From Sapria himalayana (lineage: Eukaryota > Streptophyta > Magnoliopsida > Malpighiales > Rafflesiaceae), in assembly GCA_029783825.1 (NCBI GenBank), contig JAREIK010002970.1, forward strand, positions 87,540-151,539: DNA of 64,000 nucleotides, read 5' to 3'. Below the pieces are notes generated by a model. It was not told the DNA's origin and made no database searches. It saw nothing but the letters and a program-made list of their open reading frames with translations. The position numbers and the translations under genes were made by a program. This document shows, piece after piece, positions 13,600-23,495 of the stretch (position 1 is the stretch's first letter; the number at the start of each line of letters is the position of its first letter).

Positions 13600-14560
13600 C
13601 ATGATTATATCTTTAAAGATCAACCAGACTAGGTACAAAAATGTCTCGCCACACGGGAGGGTCAAAGTCGAGCATTGAGCATGCTCAATATTTGGTATAA
13701 TTTTAAAATTTAAAACATTTATATATTTAGTGGTTGTCCTAATAGTCCAAATAAATCAAATATATGTATAGTTTTATTAATTTTGTTAAAATTTGTTACC
13801 ATTTGTTATTTTTAGACTTAATAAATATATACTCTAGGTTGGAGAATTGGGCCGAGATCCCAATTTTTATGAGATTTTTAGGAAGATACATGTAAAGAAA
13901 GCAGATGGTCAGTTTTTTACAAGTCTCAGATGATTGCTGTAAGAATCTCTTATATTAATACAATTTTATAATACTATAGTAAACATTGAAAGTTGTTTGG
14001 AATGCAAAATATTAAATTTATTTTATGTATATCTAGAATAGTATTTTTCTTTATTTTATCATAGGAACTCATGGAAGAACGTGTGATAGTTGCTTCTCAA
14101 CAAGTTGTGGATTCTATGGATTTTCAACCAATTGACTATGATCCTATCTATTTGGAGACCATAGGAGGTCATAAGAAGTAGAAAGTGTATGGAATCGGCT
14201 AGAAGGAAGTGGCATTTTGTTGTAGTAGTCATGCTTCTAATTCATATATCACAGCAATGTGGATGAGGTGGTCGAATAATAAGTAAAGGAAACAAATAAA
14301 TGTTTTCAAGTTATGGAAACCAAAATGAAAGAGAAGGATAGGCAGATATCTCATTTGAATGAAGAAATATAGAAAATGAAAGAAGATAAGGATGAGCAGA
14401 TTAATCATTTGAAGGAATAAATGCAAGAAATTAAAGAAATAAATGATGAGATGAAAGAAATGAATGATGAGATTAAAGATATTAAGAATTTAATGCAATA
14501 GTAGATGTCGTATATGAAGTCAGTGTTAGCGGCATTGATGTGATAGATAGCATTTCGAGA
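13600..14560 (+). pseudogene. Transposase_24 (Ptta/En-Spm) remnant
   Basis: Exon-like segments read as a decayed plant Ptta/En-Spm (Transposase_24) protein, the second gene of CACTA elements. One segment near 13840-13930 gives GELGRDPNFYEIFRKIHVKK and ends near a splice-like boundary. A second near 14070-14210 gives MEERVIVASQQVVDSMDF, then a YLETIGGHKK...VYGIG block matching the family's conserved Gly-Gly and Tyr/Phe-Gly motif. After that comes a Lys/Glu/Met-rich coiled-coil tail repeating EIKEINDEMKE-like units. Several stops interrupt it. The same sequence is present in the outer element at 34100-34950 but on the other strand, so this part is inverted relative to the element ends. Confidence 0.75.
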
Positions 14561-15382
14561 TCTAGCTACGAAACCAAGCAGGAGAGGCTAGCACAAATGC
14601 AGCAATTAATAATGAGGATGATTTTGTATCAGAATTATTTCTAAACTATTTTTGATTTTTATCTATATATAGCTAAATAAGATGATATTTTTTTAGAGGT
14701 ATCATTTTTTTTATTTTAGTTTTTTTCTTTGCTTTGCCGATTAACCTAATCATGAATCTTTACAGGACATCTAATGTGAGATGCACGAAAAAATTCTGAA
14801 TAAAAGCCTTCAGACATTGCCACGGTCCTTCCTATGGATGGGTCCCATCTTTACCGATCTCAAATGGATCAAAAGGAGGCAGAGCTTCTTTTATCTTTAT
14901 TATTTCTGAAACATTTTATTTTTGCACTCTCTATTTCTCTCTAAACATTATTTCTGGCCATCTTTTAGATATCTATTGAAGTTGTATAACTATCAACTCA
15001 GATTAATATTTGTTCATATCTATAATTACTATTTTTGTATATCTATGAATATGTCTGTGTACCCAAATATTTCGGGTAATGTTTTAGCCTATTATAGTTA
15101 TATAAAAGGCTTGGCTGGCCCTCCTGGTCCTGGGAATATCACGTTAGCTTCTGAAGTTGTGAGATGGATGAAAAAATTCTGGTCCCACGCAGACTCGGGT
15201 TTGTTCTTTACACTCTTATTTCATGCAGATCTGCATTGTCGCTATTCTGATTTGTGACTGCTTTTTATCAGTCATCGGTGGAATTAAACTATTGATTTTT
15301 ATTTTCCATAATGATTGCTAATAAAAATCAATTAAATGTGTTCATTCTGCTTATTCTCTTTCTCTTGCATGTTCGTAGTTTA
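14561..15382 (+). other. Probable 5' leader or intron sequence of the captured BPC gene
   Basis: No protein family is recognisable. The segment contains moderately GC-rich exon-like patches near 14760-14880 and 15100-15260. It ends with a pyrimidine-rich tract and TGTTCGTAG, resembling a splice acceptor, immediately before the BPC start region. I read it as the untranslated leader and intron captured along with the coding exon. This is inference from position only. An ORF of 111 codons at 14922-15257 has no recognised relatives. Confidence 0.4.
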
Positions 15383-16101
15383 ATGAATGATGACGGGCTG
15401 AACATGAGGAACTGTGGCTATTATGAGTCATCTTTCAAGTGCCATCTTGGTCTACAACTAATACCTAGCATGGAAAATCATGACATGAAGCCTTTCTTAC
15501 TAGGATGTGATCTTTACATCTTTATCATTAATTCCAACATCCATTCCATCTCTATGAATGCAATGTCTTCTACACTTCTCTTGCAATACAATACATGAGA
15601 GATGTATGGATAAACAAGAGAGACAAGTTTTTGAACAAGTTACCTCTAAATGCTTCTTATCCTATCCTCACAGAAACTTTTGGAGCTCAACCTTTGCATA
15701 TTTTAAACCAACATGATTCTTTGCGAGGTGAAAGGATTTGTAAGATCGATCACCCAAGCCCTAACGAACAAGGTAGCCAATCCAAGAGAAAGTAAAGTGG
15801 TGATCCGCCAAAAAAATCAAAACCAGAGAAATCAAGGAAACCAAAGGATCCAAACTCCATTTCTATTCCATATTTGAAAGCTCCAAAGAAATGCTTGGAC
15901 GTGGTCATCATTAGCAATGACATGGATATCTTTGGCATTCCCATACTAGTCTGCACTTGCACAGGAAAGTCTCAGCAGTGCTATCTATGGGGTTGTGGTG
16001 AGTGCCAATCCACATGCTACACAACTAGCACATCGATGTATCCCTTGCCGATTAGCATGAAAAGAAAAGAAGTGGGGATAGTTGGGAAGAACATGAGTTA
16101 A
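15383..16101 (+). pseudogene. BASIC PENTACYSTEINE (BBR/BPC, GAGA-binding) gene fragment captured by CACTA element 1
   Basis: BPC proteins are plant nuclear factors that bind GA-rich DNA. The N-terminus reads MNDDGLNMRNCGYYESSFKC, close to the family start at residues 1-20. It is followed by the HLGLQL block, then after a shift RDVWINKRDKFLNKLP (from about 15598), a basic stretch KKSKPEKSRKPKDP, and the start of the DNA-binding domain: DMDIFGIPILVCTCTG, QQCYLWGCGECQSTC, and SMYPLPISMKR. Most of the conserved cysteines are visible. The copy is damaged: frame changes near 15520-15600, a stop at 15793 between the central and basic parts, and a stop after KNMS at 16099-16101. Everything C-terminal to that point, including the last half of the DNA-binding domain, is missing. 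A functional product is unlikely. Confidence 0.9.
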
Positions 16102-16250
16102 GATGTCTTGTTATATGAAGTTTGCAAATTTTGCAGCAATTTGCTTTTTTTTATATATTGGGAAGACAAAACATCTAATTTTTGAAGTTTTGTTCCTCTT
16201 TTTTTCTTTGAATGTATATTTTTTTTATGGAGTGCATATTGTTTTTATGG

Positions 16251-16470
16251 AGAGCAAATTGAATTGATCTGTAATTACATTGATGCATACAACGAAGTGA
16301 CCATCCTTGCTTCGAACCAAGAGAGGAACCATATTGCAGCAGAAGCTACAGGGTTGATGGACTACTACAATGAAGCTAAGCAATCAAAATTATTGGTGTA
16401 AGCACATGGAGAGGGGAAGAAACATTCTAAGAAAACCACATTGGAACTTGGTGCTGTGGGGGGGTGGTGA
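16251..16470 (+). pseudogene. Short unidentified coding-like fragment
   Basis: One frame reads NYIDAYNEVTILASNQERN followed by IAAEATGLMDYYNEAKQSK, then a stop at the codon after LLV and a lysine-rich continuation. Composition and periodicity look like an old exon from a host gene, but I cannot name the family. It lies directly downstream of the BPC fragment and may be another captured piece. Confidence 0.35.
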
Positions 16471-16747
16471 GGTAGAGCAACCCTTTTATAAGTTATAGGA
16501 CCAGAAAAAAGTTCTAGCTATGGAAGGCAAGGTGTGAACTTTGATGATTCAAGCCTTGCTCATGGCTTGTTTTTTAGGTTTTCTTCTAAGAGTTTTTAGA
16601 TATATATTCAAAAATTTAAATAATATTCACATTTCATATTAATGTTGATAGTGATGTTTTGTGCCTTCTTTGTGAAGTATAAATGGGATAATACTTTACC
16701 TGTTGTTCTATATATATATATCTATACTTGCTGTTCTATATCTATAA

Positions 16748-17020
16748 GACATCCATATATACTATAGTTTATATGTATATATACTATAGTATATATGTAC
16801 ATATATACTACATTGTATATATATGTACATATATACTACAGTGTATATATATGTACATATATACTACAGTGTATATATATGTACATATATACTACAGTGT
16901 ATATATATGTATATATACTACAATATATATGTACATATTTACTATAGTATATATGTATATATACTATATATATGTACATATACACTATAGTATGATATGT
17001 ACATATATACTATATATAAC
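16748..17020. repeat. 28-bp palindromic TGTACA minisatellite
   Basis: Near-identical units of the form TACTACAGTG-TATATATATGTACATATA recur at 28-bp spacing (for example starting at 16806, 16834, 16862 and 16890), with degenerate units on either side. Each unit is centred on the palindrome TATATGTACATATA, so the array could fold into cruciforms. Related arrays sit in the outer element near 54780-54930 and 55400-55880, so this is a family-wide component of these elements and not an accident of this copy. Confidence 0.85.
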
Positions 17021-18784
17021 TATCTTATTGATGAGAATGAAGTTTCTGATATTGCTTATGTTTTGCTGGATGCCATGTTCTCTACTTTATCAATTGATAC
17101 GTTGTTCTATTGATAACTTTTTGGAGGAAGAATTATGATGTCTTACAGATTGAGGCATGCCTGGCACACACAGGTACACTCTAAGAGTGATATAAAGGTT
17201 ATACTTCCTATGAGTTGCCCTAATAAAAATAACATGTTATATAAGGGCATTGTTTGTATGAGGTTATTCATCAAGTGTATTATATTTATTTTATGTTGTG
17301 TGATTTAATGTTTTACATGGCATCAAAAGTGACCCCAAGGAAAGCTAAACTCTAGGGGGGGTGTCGGAAAGAACTGTAAATCCCTAAAAGGAGTGCATCC
17401 ACTTTGCACTAGCTACCATGATTACCCATGCATTGTGTGCTATGAAAATCTTCACAAGCTCACTGTATGTTATCAAAAACATTGTAACTCACCGTGTGTT
17501 ATTAAAATCATTTCTCACAAGGCTTTGACCTTGATTCCATCTACATCAATGCAATATGTGACTCATAGGGGTGGATGTTGTTGAATATGAGTTTAATGAG
17601 CTGGATCTGTTGCTCTATGACCTCAAATACTAGCAAGAGGCGAGTTGTTAATTTATCTGTGAGCTTGTAACAGGCTTGGCATAGCATTTAGCAGTGAAAG
17701 TTTTTGTTTTTTTTTTGTTTTTTTTTGTTTTTAATTTGATTTGGTTGCTTGGATAGGGCATAGACCCTTCTTATCAAGGAAAAACTATGAAGTTGTGTAG
17801 AGAAGCTAGATGAGCTATTATAATGGCAATGAAGTGTAAGTAAGACATCTAGTTAGACATCATGATAGGTAATTTGACAAGCATTCTTATGAAGTATATT
17901 TGGTATTCTTATTGATTAAACTCATGTTCTTATGGTTAGAGTAACGTTTGTTCACAAAAGTATTGAGATAAGATTTCGTTGATGATGATAAAGAGAGGTT
18001 AAAAGAAAATTTCTATGAAGTAGTAATCGAGTTTTCTTGGTTGATATAATTTTTTGGGTACACGAGATATTCATATATTTTTTGCTCCCGTGAATGATAT
18101 TAATACTAGCTTTTAATATCTGATGCATCGAAGCAAAATTAACTATTTATGCTCACAAGGTTCAAATATTCTTTCAAATTGTCATTTATTTTTCATAAAA
18201 AATATTTTCTTACAGTTTTCTTAAGAAAAAAACTTAATAATAAATTTTAGATCACATGGGATATGAAGATTTGAAAATTTTTTTTTTTGATTTTTGGTTA
18301 TAACCATTTCTATGCATCAATAATTCAGTTGAACAAGAAGGATAAAGAAAAATGAGAAGATAAGAAAATAGGGTGTGTGTGTGTGTGTCTTTGGAGAGAT
18401 ATAGTTATACTATATTCATGCTGTGTGCATGTATATTGCATATACATGCCTATGCATTTTAAAGTAAATGTAGAGAAATATATGATGCATACTTTCATGA
18501 TAACACAGTTCATTAGTTTTGTTATTGCTGAATGTTGTAGACTATCCCCTATAATCCCAAGCCTTTTCTTAACAACTTGACTGGGAAGACGGTCATTGTA
18601 AAATTCAAGTGGAAAATGGAATACAAATGTGAGCTACCTTGTGTTCTTTTCTTAAGCATTGTATTTTTTTTCTCATTTTTTTTTGTTTCTTTTAGATTTT
18701 TGTGTTTTGGTGGATTTTAATATGAACCTATAGGTGGGCAAATTTTCAATACCACGCAGCTTGTTGTCATTTCAACTACCATTT
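17021..18784. other. Mixed non-coding sequence, possible retrotransposon scrap
   Basis: No gene is supported. Around 17040-17100 a frame reads DENEVSDIAYVLLDAMFSTL, which may be an old exon. Near 17310-17365 a phrase ACATGGCATCAAAAGTG followed by a GGGGGGGTGTCGG tract resembles the boundary of a plant LTR retrotransposon, but no matching partner repeat is visible. A GT microsatellite occupies about 18372-18389. The rest shows no structure. Confidence 0.4.
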
Positions 18785-20830
18785 CCCCCCTGTTTGGCAC
18801 TTTCTAATGAGTTTTGTATGGAAATAATATGTTTTAAATAAAAAATCCAAAATATAATGCTAGTTTGAAAATTATTACCAAACTAATGCATCTGAGAAAT
18901 AGCATGACAATTTGCATCATTATGAATGATGGGCATTGACATGCTATTGAATTTTTAAAAATCAAATACCAGCATTATGAATGCTAGCTATTTAATTTTA
19001 AAAATTTTTAAATGGAGGCATTGAGAATGAAAAAAGAGTGTGTGGCATCCAACCTAGTGAAAAACAAGGTTGAACAAACCATATTTTTGAATATTTGTTC
19101 CAGAAGTACATCCACCACCCTAGCTGCTACTACAAATATCACTCTAGTTATTCGGAATTCATACCTACAAGAAACCATAAAAACCTCTTACCATAGCTAA
19201 CTCTTCTGCTCCTCAATTTCTTTCTTTTAGTCAATTTGAACCATTAGAGAAGGACTTAAGCTTTCCATTAGAAACACTGACAAAGATTGAAGATGTGATG
19301 AGGGTTTTACCGGTGATGGAGAGGAAGAAAAAAAATAAAGTGATTATGGAGCTTAAGTGCATAGTGATTATGAAGAAAAAAAACATAGTGATTATGGAGC
19401 TTATGTTAGATTAGTAACATTTTCTCTGTTCTCTTTAAAGAATCATTCAAAAGTAGATATTTGCCAAAATTTATGGAGCTTAAGTACATCGTAGATGGTT
19501 ATTCGAGTAGAGAAGTTGTTTTATATGTGGGTGATCTTAAATGAGTCTCTGATATCTGGCCAAATTATAGTTGGCAAGCAGGTAACAACATTATAGAGTA
19601 CATTATCACAGAGATGCAAAGTCTAGTCAACAGAATAGGTGACGAGGCTGAAAGAGTATGGCTCATGGGAAACCCCACATTTCAAACTTACATCAAGTGT
19701 AAAGTAAGCTTTCCCTCTCTACAGATTATTTGGGAACTTTATCCGGACACTATTCTAGTTGGAAGCATGAATCTTAGACTCAATCTCAATGAGTAAAACA
19801 ATTCTTTGTTTTTCTTTTTTCTCTCAGAAAACTTTAGTGTGATATATCAGTCACTTATGATATCCATCAATGACTCAAATACACACCCAGAAATACATGC
19901 ACAAACATATATACCCACACACTTATTCATAGGTACCATCGTGTCAACTATTGTACATATGTGTGCATAAACACTTCATATCTCACTAGTCACGCATTTG
20001 ACTAAGTTTTAAAAAAGAAGAAAAATGGGTGTAAGAGCAAAAAATATACATGTGAGAATGGCTTTGGCTGGCAAAAGATTGAATCTGGATTACTTACAAA
20101 AAGCGCAACATGCAGTCCCAATTGCTCCATTAAAATTGACAAAGAAACTCAATTTCAAAACCATGAGTTCATTTCTGCAGGTTCTACTTGCTCAAGTTTG
20201 CAGTCATGGCTCCAGTGGTATAAAGAAGAAAAGTGGGAAGATGATAAGATGCCTATTTGTTTTATTAAATATGAAATATGGCCTTGTCATACTTGAATGT
20301 ATCTAAACCCTCTTATTCTTATTAAATGATTTGTTTTTTTTTTCTGTAATCACTATTTAAAGTGATCCTATCAACTTTAACAAATCAAGGGAAGCTTGCC
20401 ACAAGTGGCTTCTCCATTGCAATCTAAAAAAACCAACTAGTTAAATTTATCTTCTTCATCTTCCATTTCTACAACATCTCTTGATCAAACCACCAACATA
20501 ACTTGGCTGCTCACTTGGAAATCTGGTTGGCGAAGATGCAATATTGAAAACATAAATGAATCCAAATTGGAACTCGTGTCAAACCCAAATTCAAGCATGA
20601 ATTTGACATCTTAAAGCGAGGCAGACATTGATAAAGGGCTTCATTTTTAAAATTCAATAGCATGGCAATGATCGTTGTTTACAACGATGGCAATTGCCAT
20701 GCTTTTTCCAGAAGCACTAGTTTGGTAATATTTTTCAAACAAGCATCATATTTTGGAATTTTTATTTAAAACATATTATTTCCATATAAAATTCTTTTTT
20801 AACTTTCTTAAAATTAACCACAGACTGATG
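18785..20830. mobile_element. Nested DNA element of about 2 kb with long inverted repeats
   Basis: The sequence at about 18817-18967 is the reverse complement of about 20640-20800. Shared words include GGAAATAATATGTTTTAAAT, ATTACCAAACTA and CATGCTATTGAATTTT in matching order. The outer boundary is uncertain; the left side starts near CCCTGTTTGGCAC, an end type seen in hAT and PIF/Harbinger elements. No transposase is visible. The inside carries coding-like scraps, for example SLVNRIGDEAERVWLMGNPT at about 19620-19680, and SWLQWYKEEKWEDDKMP at about 20205-20260. This would fit a Pack-type element that had picked up gene fragments, itself inserted within CACTA element 1. Superfamily and target duplication were not resolved. 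Confidence 0.6.
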
Positions 20831-21258
20831 CATGAAGCTGTGCAACACAGAAAAATATTTTGATGGGTAGTTCACTGAAAATCTTCGTGAAATCTTGATT
20901 TGGTAATTAAAGAATAAGCTCAAGATTTACTAGTTGTGTGAAATTTCTGGCAAATGGTAGTTGGTGTTGCATGCGCTAGTCTATATATTTATCAGTGGCA
21001 TTGTTGTGTTCTTTATTAGTTTGTAAATGTAGTATGTTATGCTCCATGTGCAGGTATAACAATATTCTCTATCTGCTTAGAGTACTAGAGGAAAAAGAAC
21101 TAGAAGATGTTGACCATGCCTAAAATACATATAAGTGTGTTTTTAAGCCCTAGATTATTTCCTTCTATTGTCTTTGATGGTATGTATATTTGCATGAAAG
21201 TGCATGTGTCAGTGTTTACACACACACATAGGCACATACATACACGCAACTGATCACA

Positions 21259-21464
21259 AGGTTAAAAAAAGAACTAATTGAAGAGCAACTAGATACAAAA
21301 AGGGTAATGGTAGAAAAAAGGAAGGAGTTGGTGGTGGAGAGGAAATGCAGACTAGAACTAAATGAAGCAATGCAGATGGCCATGGAAGGACATGCTATGG
21401 TGCTAGTGTACTATGTTGATATTGATGAGCTAGGAGAGAGAAAGCAACATAAATTTCATGGATA
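21259..21464 (+). pseudogene. Exon-like reading frame with predicted coiled coil near the right end of element 1
   Basis: An open stretch with charged heptad-like composition reads RLKKELIEEQLDTKRVMVEK, then NEAMQMAMEGHAMVLVYY, and ends ELGERKQHKFHG-stop. Related but degraded sequence (an ERKQRQ-like ending) occurs twice in the outer element at about 55110-55140 and 56075-56105. It may be the last exon of an element-borne gene. No family is recognised. Confidence 0.4.
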
Positions 21465-21689
21465 GATTATACTTTATTAACTATCATTAGAAACATTGAT
21501 GATGAATAAGATATAATCAAGTTTTGTCATGTTTCTATTTTAACAATGTAAAATATTGTATAAGAATATTTTATTAACTGAATTTATTTTTTGTTAATTA
21601 TTAAAAATGGTTTATAGTTTATGTTTTTATTAAATCTAATATAAAAATTTTAAAATATGTAATTAAATTTTATATAAAAAATTTAAAAT

Positions 21690-21921
21690 GAGAAATTAAT
21701 TTTGGAATGAAATAGCTAGGGAAAATTTCCTCGCTATTTTAGCCAGGGAATTTTCCCTTGCTAGTTTTGGTAGGGAATATATTTACTCGTTAATTTTTGT
21801 GACAAGAACTTTAGATTGGGAATGGTTTCATCATTAATCCGTTGTTATATCCATTTCAGCGACGAAAAACCCCCATTTAGCTAGGGAATCTTCCCTAGTT
21901 ATTTGGGATTTTTTTGTAGTG
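21690..21921. promoter_or_regulatory. Right terminal and subterminal repeat region of CACTA element 1
   Basis: Repeated words TAGCTAGGGAAAATTTCC, AGCCAGGGAATTTTCCC and TTAGCTAGGGAATC lead to the terminus ATTTTTTTGTAGTG. The region aligns along its length with 56340-56782 in the outer element, including a shared ACTTTAGATTGGGAA phrase and ATCGTTAATCC/TTATATCC-like words. These are the probable binding sites of the element's accessory transposition protein (family knowledge). Confidence 0.8.
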
Positions 21922-21924
21922 CTC
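21922..21924. repeat. Target-site duplication, right copy (CTC)
   Basis: CTC follows GTAGTG and matches 7871-7873. Confidence 0.9.
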
Positions 21925-22164
21925 TCTACCTATTAGTAAATCTATTTATATATTTATCTATCTATAAATATATCTATTTGTCTATATATCTATTAAACTT
22001 TCTATATATCTATCTATCAATCAATCAATCTATCATTTTATCTATCTATCTATCTATGTGACAATCTATCTAACTATCTCTCTATCTATCTATCGATCTA
22101 TTGGTCTATCTATCTATCTAACTTTTGTTCTATTTATCAGTCTATCTATCTACATTTCTATCGG

Positions 22165-22197
<33 letters not shown>

Positions 22198-22238
22198 TTA
22201 TTATCTATCTGGTCATCTATTTATCTATCTAATAGTAT

Positions 22239-22285
<47 letters not shown>

Positions 22286-23457
22286 ATCTATCTATCTATT
22301 TGTCTAAGAATATGTCTGTCTATCTATCTATCTATATGTCTATCTAAATATCAATCAATATTTTTATCATCAATCTATCTATCTATCTATCTATCTATCA
22401 ATCTTTATATCAATCATCAATCAATCAATCTATCTATTTATCAATCTTTATATCAATCTTTCTATCTATATGTCTATCTATCTGTCTATCAATCTTACTA
22501 TCAATCTATCAATTAATTTGTCTATATATCTATTTTATCTTTTTTATCTATATATCTATATATATGTCTATCTCTCTATCTATCTATATATTATCTATTG
22601 ATCTATCTATCTACCTATATAACTAAATGTTTATCTATCAGTCTAGTTATAAGTCTATCTATCTATCTATCTAAATGTCTATATATCTGTCTATTTATCA
22701 ATATATTTATCAATCAATCTATCTATCTGCCTATCAATATATATTTAAAACTATCTATTTTTCTATATATCTATCTGTCTATCTGTGTATTTGTCCATCA
22801 CTCATTCTATTTGTTTATCTATCTATCTATCTATTAATCTGACAATCTATCTACCCATATGTCTGTCGATCTATCTGGATTTTTATCTCTCTACTTTACT
22901 ATCTATGTACTAAAATGTCTATCTACCTGATTACCTGTCTGATTTATTATCTATCTATATGTCTATTAATATATCTACCTATCAATTTATATGTCTATTA
23001 ATCTATTTATCAATCTATGTATTTATTTTTATATCTATTTATGTATCAATCTTTCTATTAATTTGGCTAACTAACTAACTAACTATCTATCTCTCTATCT
23101 ATTTATTTATTTATCTTTTAATCATTGTATCTATCTATGTATCTGTATATTGATATATCTATCTATTTATCTATATATCTTTTTTTTATTTAGGAATCTA
23201 TTTATCTATTTATCTATCTATTTATTAATCTATTTATATATCTATCTCTCTCTATTTATCTATCTATCTATCTATTTGTCTATCTATTTTTCTATCTATC
23301 TATCTATCAGTATATCTATCTAATAATCTATCAATCTATTTGTTTATCTATTTGTCTATCTATATGTCTGTCTATATATTAATTTATATATAAATATATC
23401 TATCTTTATATCTATATTTCTATATATCCATTAATATTCTATCTATCAATTAATATA

Positions 23458-23495
<38 letters not shown>

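Larger units (their letters stand above)
7874..21921 (+). mobile_element. CACTA element 1, 14.0 kb, carrying captured genes
   Basis: The left end reads CACTATAAGAAAA and the right end, reverse-complemented, reads CACTACAAAAAAA: 13 bp with two mismatches. The element is flanked by perfect CTC duplications, and satellite sequence continues on both sides. Both subterminal regions carry repeated TAGCTAGGGAA/TTCCCTAGCTA words typical of transposase-binding subterminal repeats. I find no TNP2 coding region inside, so the element appears non-autonomous. The interior is mostly acquired DNA: a mitochondrial-plasmid-type RNA polymerase pseudogene, a BPC gene fragment, other gene scraps and a smaller inverted-repeat element. 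The right-end 500 bp is homologous, in the same orientation, to the right end of the outer element at 56090-56782. Confidence 0.93.

Noticed and set aside
13389..13665. ORFs on both strands across the G-rich tract
   Set aside because: They are short, have a Gly or Pro run from the homopolymer, and match no family; the region is a junction between element pieces.
16728..17138. 136-codon ORF with Tyr-Ile-Val repeats
   Set aside because: Most of it is the 28-bp TGTACA minisatellite; only the last part (about 17030-17100) might be an old exon.
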